64,000 nucleotides of DNA from Halichondria panicea (GCF_963675165.1 NC_087382.1:3945963-4009962); one strand, 5' to 3'. Positions 12,792 through 25,910 are shown, counted from the stretch's first letter. The notes: generated by a model not told the origin, from the letters alone. Numbers and translations are program-made.

Positions 12792-13773
12792 TAGCCTCGA
12801 TTCCAGGCCGCTCTCAATTGAGAAAGACGGCCTGGTATACACTGTGTTTGAGCCCTTTCTCGGTATAGACAAATAGTTAGATAAGTGATACTAGACAGGC
12901 TAGATCTAAATAGAAACAGGTTCTATTCCGCTATATGCAATTGAAATACTGTAGCTAAACTATAGCAAGCATTCATGCAAATTGACTTCACTATTGCTGT
13001 GCCAACAATTCTTAGATAGAGAGCAAAGTGAGTACAAAATGGCTGCAGGAGCACAAAATACAGTGATGGAGGCCCTGGGTGGGGCTCACATGAACAAAGA
13101 GAGGAAATGTTAACAATAGTGAGGCTAAATACTAGAGTCCAAAAGTACAACTTGACAGCAGCAAATTATGGTTTAAATTGTAGTAAATATTACATAATAA
13201 GGTATAACATGTATGCACCAACACACTGTCTGCGCATGCGTCAATTGCCCCCAGGAATCTTGGGGGGGTCGAGATATCAGTCAGTATACTGTATATTTTA
13301 CAATGATGTCATTGCACAAATCATAGCAGTTTTAATATAATAACACAGATATATACTTGCAACATTTATGGCCTAGACTAGTGACTAGCTTTGTTGTGAT
13401 TGCTTCTACTTCTCTTCTGCTCTTGCTCACGCTCTCTCCAGTATTGAAAAGTCAGGTTTTGTCTTCTTTTATACTGTGGTAGAGTGGTGGGCGTTTTCTG
13501 TCAGTGCCGACCGGCTCTGGTAGGTCTACTTGCTTCCAGACGCTTGTTTGAAGCCATCTCAGTAAGATCAGTGCTCCTCGTATGAGCCTAGAGTTGTGAT
13601 GGTGATTTCTCTCTTTTGACACTAAAAGTTTAATCAACCACGTGAGTGACCATAGTGCAAAAGGTTAATTGATAAATTGAAAAGAGTTTTACTAACAAAT
13701 TTAGTATTGAATCCACCCACGTGCAAACGGTGGTTACCAGGCCCTCTAGTGAGAGGGGCTGGGATCGAGGCTA
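12792..13773. mobile_element. MULE-like non-autonomous element, 'TAGCCTCGATCCCAGGCC' family
   Basis: The left end TAGCCTCGATTCCAGGCC and right end GGGCTGGGATCGAGGCTA are imperfect inverted repeats that continue inward to GGCCTGGTA. Flanking 9-mers are GTCTAGGTC and GTCTAGCAC (two differences), in keeping with a degraded 9-bp target duplication. The same termini bound the insertion at 30677-31765. There is no transposase frame inside. Confidence 0.6.
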
Positions 13774-14139
13774 GTCTAGCACTAGAGGGCCTGCATGGGA
13801 TCAAGGCTAGTCTAGGTCTAGCAAACTTTCTCTTTACACATGCAAGTAATTGGATATGCCCTCTTAGAATTTTCTGTACCTCACCAATGACATTCTCTTC
13901 CATGATGTATACCAACATCCATCTCAAAGACCTAGCTATTCATTTTAGCTCTCTCTGGCTGAACCTAGTTCTCCTATATACATACAAAATCCATTCATAA
14001 TGATATTCACAGGCTGACCGCGGTCTGTAATTTATGTACACAGTATATACTTACACACTTTTCTTATAAGGCAATGCGGCGTTTAAGAACCCATACAGAA
14101 ATAACTACCTTGTGGCAAATTGTTGAAACAAGCAAGTAT

Positions 14140-14330
14140 TACAAGGTTGTGGCAAGGTTGCAGCAACCTTGCCAGAACCATGGATTTGAAATTGTTTCAA
14201 GCTTGTTTCAAGGTTGTAGCCAGGTGGTTTTAACCCGGTTATTAAGGTTGCAACAAGGTGGTTTCAACCTGGTTACTAACAGGGTTGCAACAAGGTAGTT
14301 TCAAGGTAGTTTCAACCTAGTTCAACAGTG
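14140..14330. repeat. Minisatellite of CAAGGTTG / GGTTTCAACC units
   Basis: Short degenerate units such as CAAGGTTGTGG, AAGGTTGCAAC and AAGGTGGTTTCAACC are repeated in both orientations over about 190 bp. Confidence 0.6.
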
Positions 14331-14984
14331 AAATCCATTAAGAGTGAGATAAAAAATAAATAACAGAACAAAGTATACTAGTGTTCAAGCTGGCGCTGTG
14401 CTAATGCCTCTCGCCATGTTTTTGCTTTCACTCAAAAGTATTAGAGTGTTATATGAAAGTTTGCTTATCTATATAAAGTCACTGAGAAGAAAAGACTTAT
14501 TTACATGCATCTATTGTTGTATGTGGCTTACCAGGATCTCAAGAAAGAAGAAAATTAATTCTTCCAGGATCTGTAGTTCAGTGTATATAATATCTAAGAA
14601 GAAAAGACCTGTGTACATGCATATTGTTATCTATAATTATTGTTATATAGTAGTGTTTTGTGGCTTACCAGGCCCTCAAGACAAAAACGATTCTGCCAGG
14701 AGCATCTGGATCTGGATCTTGGATATTATTTTCTCACACGTGGGGAATGAGCGCGCATGCGCATTACATCCACAGGAATAATTAAAGGGTGTGTCCAAAG
14801 AGATTAATTTCACAAATGGCTACTGCTAGCTAGCTGTTTTAACAGATATTTTCTGAGTCTTGTAGCTAACAAAAGCTAGCGCTTTAGTGCAAGGCTAACT
14901 CATAATTATGTTGAATAGAAAGTTTGTGCGAACAGATGATCCTATGAAAGATTCTGAAGAGACTGCAACAGCCTTCAATATGAG

Positions 14985-15190
14985 TCAAACTAGCCATAAC
15001 TCGAGAAAGAAGCTTTAGTTTGCTAATCCACGAATCAAAATCCAAGAGAACGTGGCTAGAAGCCTATAGAAGCTGTTAGTTTTCGTCGCATTGCAATCGT
15101 TGAGCAGTTACTGCTGGAATACACACACACACACACACACACACACAGTCAGCTTTACCGTATCCCTCCTGCGGCTACGCCTCGAGGTAT
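14985..15190. repeat. Dispersed repeat with (AC)n and CTCGAGGTAT end
   Basis: It begins near ACTCGAGAAAGAAGCTTTAG, contains an (AC)n tract at 15120-15147 and ends AGTCAGCTTTACCGTATCCC then GCGGCTACGCCTCGAGG. The same order recurs at 22417-22616, and the 3' half recurs at 17880-17990. It is probably one short interspersed family. Confidence 0.6.
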
Positions 15191-17355
15191 AAATATTAAG
15201 CAAACTATATTATAGTCTCTTCAAGTATCGATTAATGATGAGAGATTGATTGAGTTCCAAACAGTATACACCACTACGCTGCCTTCTCATGGCACGGCGA
15301 CATGATGCACATTTGTCATTAATTTTTACTGCATCGATTAACCAGTGCATGGACTACACAGCTTTCTCTGCGTGCTGGCGGCCTATACATAATTATAAGT
15401 GTCATAATTATAAGACCATATCTATCACTAATTATTTATTCTTCGTGATGAGCAAGAGGGGTGGACGTATAGAGGTATAGGGGATGATGATTTGTACAAA
15501 ATCTTAGAGACATACATTCAACATTGTTATGCCTCAAGGCAAATCAATTTTTCTGCTAATTTGGCTCATTCGCAGGTTTTTCACCAGCAAATATTCTTGT
15601 AATACGGTAGAGGGCTAAAATTTTTGCTATTTGAAACATGTCTGAGTTGACAAGGGGGGAGTAAGCAATAATAATAATAGCATATACCATATTATTACTA
15701 TATAGAATGTTTTGTGAGCATCATACATTTGCGAACTCAGGCTGCGAGGGTTGATCAATTCGCAACAACGCAAAACCTAATTATTACTAGTAAATACACA
15801 TGATCCTTGCCAGAACGCAATAGTTAGATCACAAAGGGTCAACTTTTCTGCTGATTTGGCTCATTCGTAAAGGTTTTTCACCCGCAAAATATTCTAGTAA
15901 TACACGGTAGCAAATCCAAGTTAAATGTTTAGAAATACATGTAGCAATAATAGCAATAATAGCAATAATAGCAAATCCAAGCAATAATAGCATTAATATT
16001 AGCATGTGTTAAAAGCCAATACTGCACCTTAATGGGCTAAGTCTACATAAAAAACTCACATTGAAGGCCATTTCCGTCTCTTGAGAATCATGCATAGCAA
16101 AAACTGCTAATAGAAAGTTGCTATTCTACTTAGTAGTTAGCTCTGCACTAGAGCACTATAGCTACTGGTATATAGCTGCCAGAGTGAGATAAAAGCTGCA
16201 AAGCTGCACTGAAAAACTTTAAAAAAATTAAATGCACTGCATCATGGTTACTATGACTTCAACATAAATTTCCATAGGCAAGTACATATAATCATAGATA
16301 AACGAACAGAAGGGATTGGAAACGCCTCACTTCAATCTCGACGTGTGACGTCACACCCTCAGAATACACTGTAAAAACTGGAAAGTGACCGTCACCACCA
16401 AAAGGTAGTGAAATGCCTGCCACAATAGTCACCGCAAATCGACTGGTGACCTTCACCACTTTTTCAAATCACTACATTTAAGTAGTGACGATCACTACAT
16501 TTAAGTAGTGAACATCACCAGAGCTAGTAAAAATCACTATGAAAATGTGCACAGAAAATTATAACAAGCATTATGCTTAGCTACTAGCCTAACATAATTA
16601 TAATAATAACAGTGTCTAATGGCTTGAGTTGATCATCAGTTCTTGGCTGTTTTTACATCCCAACCTCCTCCCTCCTCCTGTATATGCATGAAGGAGAAAG
16701 TATGTTTATTTTATTGACAAATAATAGACAAATATAAAGTCATAATAAGTAATTATGTAGGTTGGAAGTGTGTACAAATTAGATTATGTGCCGGGGGATA
16801 TCGCATGATTAACAAAAAAACTTTTGCATACCTACTGAGCTTCATTATACGTGCATACGTACCGGTAAACCACGTTTACGTTTTCGTTGGTAAATTTTCG
16901 TTGGGTAATTACCTGCTATGTTACATAAGCCAAATAAAGTAATCCATGATGTTACAAATACTGGAGTATGTGTGAAGCTGAGCCAATTATAGCTACAGAA
17001 AATAGCAGGCACAATTATGTTTACAAGAAGAAGGATCGGCCCGGACTAGTGATATACCTGAACAGCACACTGGAGAGCCAGGGAGACTATGCAAATTCTA
17101 TATAGAGCAGCAATCTTAGGAATCAATTATTGTGAGCAGAACAATAACGTTTGGAAGAACTGCTGTACTGCAAGCCTTGTCAGAACAATTAATAGCTTGC
17201 TATAAATAATTCAAAATAAATGTTAACAATGGGTCTGCCTAAAACTCTGAAGAGGAACAGCTATATATACAACTTGCTATCATAATCATACTGAAAATTA
17301 AGGTCAATGTGTTATATACAGGTGGCAGATTCAATTGCATACCATAATTATTAAT
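15191..17355. other. Intergenic, repeat-bearing
   Basis: No supported gene. Between 16370 and 16540 there are five or more AGTGA / TCACT boxes in alternating orientation (for example CACTACATTTAAGTAGTGA twice). Near 15900-15990 there is an AGCAATAAT microsatellite. Confidence 0.4.
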
Positions 17356-17693
17356 TTTGCGTGATCAGAGGCCGCGGTTACTTATTTTCCTGGCAAAAGA
17401 TGCTACAATTCGTAAGGCCAATGTTTAAATTCAGGTACAGTTTTCTTTCATCTGCACACATTCAAACTCAGCCATGGGACAGTCTCTTAACTAAAGCACT
17501 AGCGATCTGCTACCAAGCTAACTGGTACATATAGATACCGTGCAGTAACAATATGCAGTATCAATAAGCATGGCTCCCACTGCAAATATGTCTCAGTGAG
17601 GGTCAAAGTTCACTGAGGCTACCAATAAAGATGCAATTGAGATCCTACTATTCAACCTTTATAATTGTAAGAGCAGCCTCTGATCAAGCATAA
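17356..17693. repeat. MITE-like element, 'GATCAGAGGCCGC' family
   Basis: The left end GCGTGATCAGAGGCCGCGG and right end GCAGCCTCTGATCAAGCAT form an imperfect inverted repeat. The same termini bound the nested insertion at 25183-25576, which has TA target duplications. Confidence 0.5.
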
Positions 17694-17879
17694 TTTATAT
17701 ACATGCAGATTAGGGGGTGTTTAGTAACCAAACAAATCTAGTAACAACAATTCTACAAATCTTTTGCTGACTTTATAGGCTAAGTACAAAGATGTGATAC
17801 GAAGAGAGGTTGAAGTAAGACAATTATTTTTTTGGAACAGTTACACTGTCTTGTGTGCAAAAGTAGGACTAACAGAACG

Positions 17880-17990
17880 AGTGTTGCAAGCGTGCGCTTG
17901 CTAATGCCTCTGCCAGACAGACAGACAGACAGACACACACAGTCAGCTTTACCGTATCCCTCGTGCGGCTACGCCTCGAGGCATAACTAA
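17880..17990. repeat. Partial copy of the (AC)n / GCCTCGAGGC repeat
   Basis: CAGACAGACAGACACACACA is followed by the conserved AGTCAGCTTTACCGTATCCC end and GCCTCGAGGCATAA. Confidence 0.55.
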
Positions 17991-19968
17991 CATATTAATC
18001 ACTGACAACAAATTGTGGCAATACGGCAGCAGCACATACCTTGATTTATGCCTATACTTTAGGGTGTCCAGTAATATAGTTGCTCCACACGTTGTTTTTT
18101 TACTTCATATCCTGCAAGTCAATTACAACAGTTACTGAACGCAATAAAGTGTGTAACAAGAATAACAGTATAAATAAACAGCAGGTGCTGATGCCTTGGT
18201 GGGTGTGTCAAAACTATTGTCCACTATTTATGGCAGTAAACCTCCGAGGACGAGGGCGAAGTCTCGAGGCCAAGGATGGTTTAATGTTGCCATAAATTTT
18301 ATAATTATAATTATACCCACTGAAATGAAAAATGCTTGCTGTATACCTAAGCTAACTCACCTTGCAAGGACTAGTAAACAGTCTTAAAAACTATTGAAAA
18401 TGAACAAAAAGCTTGTGCGTATATAGCTTGTATAGCCAGTGCTAAACTTCTAGCGCTACGCTCTAACTTGTCCATGTGTGTAACGAGCCTACCCATCTGT
18501 CCTGCCATTGCTAACTTATTTTTGGCTCTTTGTGTATATAGATCTAACAAAATCAGTGCGCCCTTAAGGCAACGGAGTTATGTTAGTGAAACTACACCCA
18601 GTTGCTATGATACAAACCCCAAGCGGGACATAAAGCTACTAGCTATTGCTATAAATACATTATGATGACATGATTGCTGCGACACTTAAAGAGAAAACAC
18701 TACATGCAACGGCATTCCAAGTATTAGAGCAAAATTACCCATAACTCGGGAACGATGCTATAGAGCTTTTACATTATACTTGCACTTTGTGCTCATTGGA
18801 ACAGCTATGGCAATCTACACACAGACAGACAGTCACATACACACACAAACACAACTACTGTTATGTCGCTCATCTGTATATGTATATAGGCTTGTTACGC
18901 TCCAGAATCTATGCACTGGTTGAGCTCTGCCCACTTTTCTCTTCAGCTGATCTCTACAGGGGAAAATCCAGGTATGTACTGGGCTTCTAGCATCCACATG
19001 GTTTCCCAGATAGCTCCAGCTGATGTTCTAGCACGCTCACTGGCAGTTGTGCTTGGATTTGTGCTCAAAACAGCTACATTTCAAGGTTTTGTTCCTATAT
19101 CTCACTTTTGCAAGTCTATTTCTTACTGAATGCTGCATTATATGAAAGCCCATATTCAATAGAATGGGAATAGCCATCAATGCTGGCATTCTATTATAAA
19201 AATAATAATTGGTAACTACTTGTAGTAAATTTTCTCTATCATGTTTCCGTTCCTCCACAGTGACTTCTAAGTTAGCGTGAGTAGCCTTTAATGTGTTTTC
19301 TAATTGTTTATGCATAGTAGAGCAGGAATATGACATTTATTTTTGGTATTGCTTTAATACCTGGATATAAGCCATGTGTACCTTTCATTACATATACATT
19401 TTTGACTAAACACGGGCAAACCCACTGCCAATCCTACTGGTTTTATAATGTGTAGATGTGATGTTTGTCATGGAATTGACCACATGCATTATATTACATG
19501 CAGTTTCACTCTAAGAATCCCTTGAAAGATGATCCTGGCAACTATTCCCAACACGTTAGTGTCATTGATCGATGTGGAGGAAAAGTCAGTCAAGAAAAAC
19601 AGTAACAGGTTATGACCTACAGGTTCCCTTTATGAAATAGGTTCTAGGATGCTAACATTTGTGTAATATTTGCTGTATAATTGCACGTTGTCAGAATACA
19701 TCGATAAATGTCCCATTTTAGGACAGCGGGATAATAATAGTTTTACAGATGTTAAATATCGTTCTTTTTTCACTATAGTATAGTTAGTCAGAGTTAAATT
19801 TTTCATCTTTTTCATTTTTTTCATCTTCAAAACCGGCCATTGAACCTGGAAAATTATTGAGAAAGAATAATTTACAATTGTACAAATTTGCACAATTTTT
19901 AAATTGGGAAATTGTACAAATTTGTATACATTAATTAAACAACGAGTCTCTCATAATTATATTTTCAC
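17991..19968. other. Intergenic, no supported gene
   Basis: Contains a fragment of the dispersed repeat near 18715-18850. A minus-strand 99-codon open stretch (19037-19336) has an acidic/basic helical stretch but no visible splice partner, so it is not called as a gene. Confidence 0.35.
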
Positions 19969-20546
19969 CTATACGGTGGCCGAGAAGGGTCACTCATCTA
20001 CGCCTATGCTGCGCGTGGCTTTGTTATGCACCTATCAATGCAAAGTCCCACTACCCCCCTCCCGGGACAAGGGGGGGATTTCTGGGAGCTTTGTTAGTAA
20101 AACCTAGCCCTGGAGGTGGGAACTTTGTACGTTAGTACTATCATAGCCGTTTGTCTCTATATTGTATTGCAATTATTATTGTGTCAAACTGTCATGCCCT
20201 GGGGTATTTGCCAAGGGTTTGTCAAATGAAATTGCCCAGGGGGGAGAGTTTTTTGCACCTCCAAATTGACAAAGTCCCCCATTGTCCTGGGAGGGGGGTA
20301 GTGGGGCTTTGCATTGATAGGTGCATTAGCCACACGCGTTAAAAATTAAACGCTTGCGGTAAGCACATTAAACGTAATTAAATTATTTCTAATGCCCGCG
20401 CAGTTAAACAAATAACCGCTAACAATTTTTCAGGTAAGTCTGCACAGAGTCAAAAACATAACCGGTCACGCCACCGCGAGCGCAGCTAGCAAAGCTTCTT
20501 GTGGCAATAGGCGGACGTGGGTGACCCTTCTTGGCCACTATACACT
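19969..20546. mobile_element. Inverted-repeat element, 'GTGGCC-AGAAGGGTCAC' ends
   Basis: The left end TATACGGTGGCCGAGAAGGG and right end CCCTTCTTGGCCACTATA are imperfect inverted repeats. A second inverted pair inside (TGCACCTATCAATGCAAAG with its complement, and the GGGGGG/CCCCCC blocks) shows the arms run about 130 bp. No transposase is seen. The ACGGTGGCC start resembles the termini of the foldback element at 44859-45929. Confidence 0.6.
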
Positions 20547-20580
20547 TCTGATATGTAAATGCTTGTATAATTATAATCAT

Positions 20581-20752
20581 ACGTATAGCGGGTTATTTTT
20601 GTATGGTGGAAATTTTTGTTAATTTCATATTGAAGAGCATTATGAAAATTAAAACTACGAAATTATTCTACTGCAATAGATTCAACGTCACTATCCTGAG
20701 CTGTATACAAAAATTTCCCTCAACGAAAATTACCTGCTATATATATGGTATC
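20581..20752. repeat. MITE, 'CGTATAGCGGG' family
   Basis: CGTATAGCGGGTTATTTTTG at the left is mirrored by AACGAAAATTACCTGCTAT at the right. It is related to 1372-1613 and 57788-57992. Confidence 0.5.
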
Positions 20753-22416
20753 ATGCTTGTATAAAAATTAATTAGCTGTATACACAACTTACCACTGCGG
20801 ACATTTTGTCCACTGTACAATTATGTCATCTATTTATGTCATTGTCTTCATTGACAAATTGCTTGTCCACCTTCTTTAGCAAATGATGTGTTTAGGTGGC
20901 TCGCCACAGTTTTGAATAAGAATGTCCTTTAAACCTGCAATTTAAAACGGACAGACATTCATGTAAATGTCATCTGTCATATTATATACATGTAAGTGGG
21001 TTAGATTGAATTAGAGAGATTTGCAACAGAGTGGTGCACGTTATGCTTTTAGCATTCGTGTTATGCCCTATAAACGAGGCTATTAAACTTTTTGATGGGT
21101 AGCTATAATTCTTTTAAAATAAGAAAGTTGTGTTTCTTCGAGACATCTCTTTCAGGGCTGTATAACATGCCTATGTATACTTGCTACTGACTGATCAGAC
21201 CCAGTAAAAAAAGATATTTCCAAGGTAGGCGTACTGGTGGGCTGAGCACATGCAGTTATATACTTGTAGTTTATTAGGCACTGTGTGTAGAAATAGGTAG
21301 TGTTGTGATGGCCTCGATTAAGCCGCAGCATAGCGCAGATGTTATATACCTTTGTTTCCAATCCCTCTAACTTTTCAATCTATGGTCAAACATACCAATT
21401 TTCTTTGTGTCGATGTGTGCTCCCATTTCTTTTTCTTCTTCTTTATAATTATGCATGCATGTGCATCGTTCTTCTTTGCCTTTTTGAAATCGGTGATTGA
21501 ATGTCTTTTTAATTCTTCCTAATGTCATATTCATGCCAGCAAAAGAGAATAACTCTTCTCCTTTCGGAGTAGGTAAATCAGTTTTCCCTGGTTTCAAGAA
21601 ACCATAGTCTCACTTGTTGTTGGAGATGTGATGTGACTCGACTAGGGTGCCACCTTCTGCTTGGATGAAGGAGTGATGACCCATTTCTCACTTGTGGGAA
21701 GAGTATATAGCTGCAACAAAAGCTTCACTGTATATTTTCAGCTTGCTTAATTGAGCTGAACTAGCTATATTCTTGCCAGCTGCACATGGTGTTGCTATAG
21801 CTTTATGATGTTGCAAACTTGTCCAGCTACATGCAGCTGTCTGTTATCTAGCTAGATAGATTATAGCTAGTAGCTAGCTATAGCTACTCTTTTAGGACAA
21901 CCACGTATCAACTTGCTGTCAGCACTGACCGTACCATTTATAGAAGGTATGTTAAGATCTATAATATGCACTCAAAAATAATTATAATGAGGGGGTATGA
22001 TTTATTCTAGACTTATTATAGAATGCAATTGCTAATTTTCTCCTTTGTTTACCTCGCAGTGTCCCAAGCTAACAAGTAAATTGTTCCATAGCTACCTCTG
22101 CACAAGAATCACCTACCAGCAGTCATGTTTGTCGAATGTAAATATCTGTCCTAGACTCTAGAACATAATTATTTGGTTGTCCGATGATTCTTATTTCAAA
22201 TGGGAACAGTTTTTGGACACTGGAATTGGGATACAGTACCAACCTTACCTCTTCAATTTGCTCTGACAACGCTTCAGCAGGTACGTACTAATTGTGAAAA
22301 TGATGTACGATGTGACAGCTATGAATGCACATGTCACTTGCTTATGCTTTAATAAATGTGGAGCACCTTTGAGAGTGCTCTGGCTATATAAATAATCCCT
22401 TTTATTTTTTATTTAA
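20753..22416. other. Intergenic, no supported gene
   Basis: A minus-strand open stretch at 21367-21597 (76 codons, lysine-rich) lacks clear splice sites. A short + strand frame near 22200-22280 that ends at GCAGGTACGT could be an isolated exon. Neither is strong enough to call. Confidence 0.3.
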
Positions 22417-22616
22417 CTAGCCATAACTCGAGAAAGAAGCTTTAATGCTAAATCCACAAATCAAAGAACATGGCTAGAAGCCTATAGAAGCTTTTAGTTT
22501 TCGTCGCATTGCAACCGTTGAGCATGCAGTTACAGCTGGAACAGACACACACACACACACACACACAGTCAGCTTTACCGTATCCCTCGTGCGGCTACGT
22601 TCGAGGCATAATTATA
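22417..22616. repeat. Dispersed repeat with (AC)n and GTTCGAGGCATAA end
   Basis: Near-identical in order to 14985-15190: AACTCGAGAAAGAAGCTTTA, CCTATAGAAGCTTTTAGTTT, CGTCGCATTGCAACCGTTGA, an (AC)n tract, then AGTCAGCTTTACCGTATCCC. Confidence 0.65.
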
Positions 22617-23000
22617 CAAGTTATTGTCCACATCAGCATTTCAATATGCCATGCCAGGGAGATAATGATAAATGCGCTAACCACATTTTCTAGTTGCTAT
22701 ATATGATACAGATGCCAAGTGGGGTATTTAAGTATGAAACTCCCATCAGGATCGAGTGCCAATGAATATAATAGGCTGGTTATTTTTAAAGCAAGCAGAT
22801 TCATTAGTATAATCACATGCATGATGTCCTATTATTCACTGGATTCGTACAGTGATTAATCGCGTATCAGTAATTGCACATCGTCATTAACGACATGCAA
22901 TTACTGCCTTGACGAATAACGGCCGCGGATAATTTTTTTTTACTAAAACTACGGCTAAAAATGTTATTAAAACTGCATCACAAACGATTAATAATCAATA

Positions 23001-23126
23001 GTATGGCTACTCGTGCAATAAGGGATTAATAGCACTCATAACAAGCACTGGCAAGGTTAATAGTTAGTATCCTTGCCATTGCTTGTTACTTGTGCTATTA
23101 ATCCTATATTGCACTCTTAGCCATAC
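23001..23126. repeat. Long imperfect hairpin (MITE-like)
   Basis: GTATGGCTACTCGTGCAATA followed by GGATTAATAGCAC pairs with GTGCTATTAATCC and TATTGCACTCTTAGCCATAC. Arms are about 55 bp with a ~15-bp spacer. Confidence 0.7.
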
Positions 23127-23162
23127 GTACCATACTAGCTGTATAATTATGTGTTAAGGCCA

Positions 23163-23268
23163 CCATAGACCAGGCAACTTTCAGGCAATTTGTTGCCTCA
23201 ACAACTGCCTCATGCATGTTACAAATTGCTTACAATCTGTTGTATGCAAGTTGTTGCCTGACCATGGT
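23163..23268. repeat. Inverted repeat built of TTGTTGCCT motifs
   Basis: The ends CCATAGACCAGGCAAC and GTTGCCTGACCATGG are inverted, and the interior repeats GGCAA / TTGCC boxes. Confidence 0.5.
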
Positions 23269-23628
23269 CAATAGATTGCCTAAAAGATCAAAGGATTTAC
23301 TTTATCATTTATTTGTTACACTGAGTCCGGCACACTACCTATATATATGCTGTCATAATGAAAGGACGCGGGTGCTGATGCCTCGGTGGAGGTGCCAAAG
23401 CTACATAACATAAATCTTAAAAAAACACCTTATGAAGTTAACCTTCCCTTTATGATATGCGAATAAAAACAAAATATAGAGTAATAATTGACACAACTTG
23501 CCAATTCGCAACCTTTAGTATGTGTAGTACTTACATTGTGAACATAAATAAATAAATATGTTATCTTTCTAACACATAAACACACACATAAATACTATCA
23601 GAATAACGTGTCACTGGTCTTCACTCAG

Positions 23629-24763
23629 GGAAAAATGACTGTAACTTAGCATACAAACAGAGGAGTTTAGTTATCCACGAGTTTGGACATGCCTTAGGGA
23701 TTGAGTATGATGAACACCAGCGCTCTGACTTCTGGAAGGATGCCGAAAAGCTCTTAGATTTGGACGAAGGCCTGAAACCAATTCATAAGCCACAGAGTAA
23801 AAACACTTGTAAGTCATTTGAAATGCATCGTATTTTAGTGAGTCATTTGTATATTAAATTTAACGAATATATTTTTTACTGTGCACGCCAGGTGTCCGAG
23901 TCGATAGAAACAAAGCAGCGTCTGTAATCAAATCATCGATGCATGATCCCTCGAGCGTTATGCACTACTCATGGTGAGATTTTATGCACAATGTGATGTA
24001 TATAGTATATAGATATTGAGGTGTTTTAAGTTTTAGGTGAAAATTTTTTGTACAACTAGTACGCATGTAGCATCGTTTTCCGTCATCTTAAATATTATTT
24101 GGCTCAAATATGATATTCCCAGCTATCTTGACATCCCCTCTGTCTTTGGGAAAAAGTATCTCGATGAGAGAAGTGCATGGTTATGGAAGGAACCTTCAAA
24201 AATAAACTTCGAGAAACTGCTAGAAGCTTACAGTGAGTCGCACATTTTTAGTATGCATTGGTCAGTCATGCACTTATTGTGCTGGATTGGTATATTGGGT
24301 TTCGAATGCGTCGATTGTGAATTGCGAATTTTCGCATAAATCGCGATCGAAATAAACAGATCAGCGCATGATCATGCATGCTTTGTCATGCAATTCACAA
24401 AATGCAATCAGGCTTATACAGTGTCATTCGCAATCGATTAATCGCATTGCATTTTTTAAGCCCGATATACGGTATACTGCTTTCAACAACATACAGCAGT
24501 GTTATCTTTTCTGTACAGAGGATGTCAATCCACCCCGCAGCATTGATCTAAAGATGGTTCAAGCCTCACCTAGTATCCACAATTGTCAGCCTGATCAGAG
24601 CGATGTGCTTCAGGAGAGAAGATTGTTACCATGCTCTCCCATTCACACATGGGCAGGAAAAAAAGTTCTCCAAGTGTATTTCATCAACCCTGATATCCTT
24701 GAAAAGAGTGTTAGCATTGCCAAGATCATGTCGTGGGCATCTACCTGGAATTCTCCTGCATAA
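23629..24763 (+). CDS. Astacin-like zinc metallopeptidase fragment(s)
   Basis: Four exons splice in one frame: 23629-23808, 23892-23973, 24123-24232 and 24519-24763. The first encodes SLVIHEFGHALGIEYDEHQR then SD, an astacin-type HExxHxxG zinc site. One residue is inserted, and the third ligand position reads D-E-H rather than H-E-H. The second ends MHDPSSVMHYS, matching the astacin Met-turn SxMHY. The last exon encodes IHTWAGKKVLQVYFINPDIL and KIMSWASTWN, which looks like the N-terminal strand and helix of a second metallopeptidase domain, so the order here is catalytic C-half followed by a new N-half. The frame then stops at 24761, next to the start of a segmental duplication. 5' exons were not found. 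Probably a broken two-domain gene or two gene ends. Confidence 0.6.
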
Positions 24764-25089
24764 GCGAGGCCACTGAACACACTGAGCAAGGTGAGACTGT
24801 CGGTTGTTGGTTGGTATATTTACTGATAAGTGTCTCCATGCAGTTCTCCCCAAGAAACCTCGGTCAGAGGAGCAGTGAGGGAGGAAAATGAACTATACGT
24901 TCAGTTGACGTTCGCCTCCTCATATAGAGAATAGAAATACGTAGTACAATTTTCTCGTAAATTTTTCCCCTAACACAATTCATTAATTGTTATATAGACC
25001 GTTAATATTAACCTGTTGTTATCTCAAGTGCTTGCGCGTAGTTTAAGTGGTTTGCGGACGATGATCATGAAGCTATAATATTATATATA

Positions 25090-25686
25090 ATTACCTTAAG
25101 GTGACATATTTTCACAGGTAGATTTGTTTGCGTTTTTACACATTTTGCTGGTAAAATTTTTTGCGAAATGTCGATCTGGATACCGTATATGCTCGATCAG
25201 AGGCCGCTCTTGTATAAAGGCCGCACTCAAATAGTAGCCTCCCTTGCTAGCAAAATGAAACATTTAGTAGCCGCTCTCAAATAGTAGCCTCAGTGAACTT
25301 TGACTCTAGCATTTCTGCATGTGGCAGCCAAAAAAATTATTACTAGCAGCTAGCTAACATGTACGTAGCTACAAGTAGCAGCTTGTTAGTGCTTCACAAA
25401 GACTTTCTCATGGCAGAGTTCAAGTTTATGCAGGTGAAAACAACTTTTGATGACAAACTAAATTATCTGGAGTTAATAAACGCCGCTCTTGAACAGTGGC
25501 CTCTCTTGAATTGTAGCCTCCTCTTCCAGCAAAATGAAACATTTAGTAGCCGCGGCTCCTGATCAAGCATATACGGTACATTAAACAAGATGGCGGCCAA
25601 TTATTTGCGAGTACTAATTTTTGCGATTTTACTCTCATTCGCAGAAATAGCAGGAATTAATACACGCGAAAATATGTCACCTTAAG
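25090..25686. mobile_element. MITE 'CCTTAAGGTGACATATTTTC', with nested insertion
   Basis: The ends ACCTTAAGGTGACATATTTT and AAAATATGTCACCTTAAGGT are near-perfect inverted repeats. The duplicate at 62872-63059 lacks the internal insert, so the insert is a separate, later element. Confidence 0.75.
25183..25576. mobile_element. Nested Tc1/mariner-type MITE with TA duplication
   Basis: The ends CCGTATATGCTCGATCAG and CTGATCAAGCATATACGG are inverted repeats flanked by TA on both sides (25181-25182, 25577-25578). The empty site GGATACATTAAAC is preserved at 62958-62967. The interior has repeated TAGTAGCC boxes and no transposase. Confidence 0.75.
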
Positions 25687-25910
25687 GTATAAGGGTTTCA
25701 TCTAAGGAGTATGCTACAGGTCCTGCACGAATAAACATCCTGTATGATAATTACATAATTAATCTTTGTGAGGCTGCAAGCACTATAGATCTGTGCATCA
25801 TGTTGATAGAATGCAAGGAGAGATCATCAATATCTCTCATCAAAATATATAGTTGTTAACCAGCTTAAGCTTATAGCTTATGTAGTTGCTGGACATTGAA
25901 CTACTACTGC

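Noticed and set aside
19037..19336. 99-codon minus-strand frame as a gene
   Set aside because: No splice partner, no family resemblance and low-complexity context.
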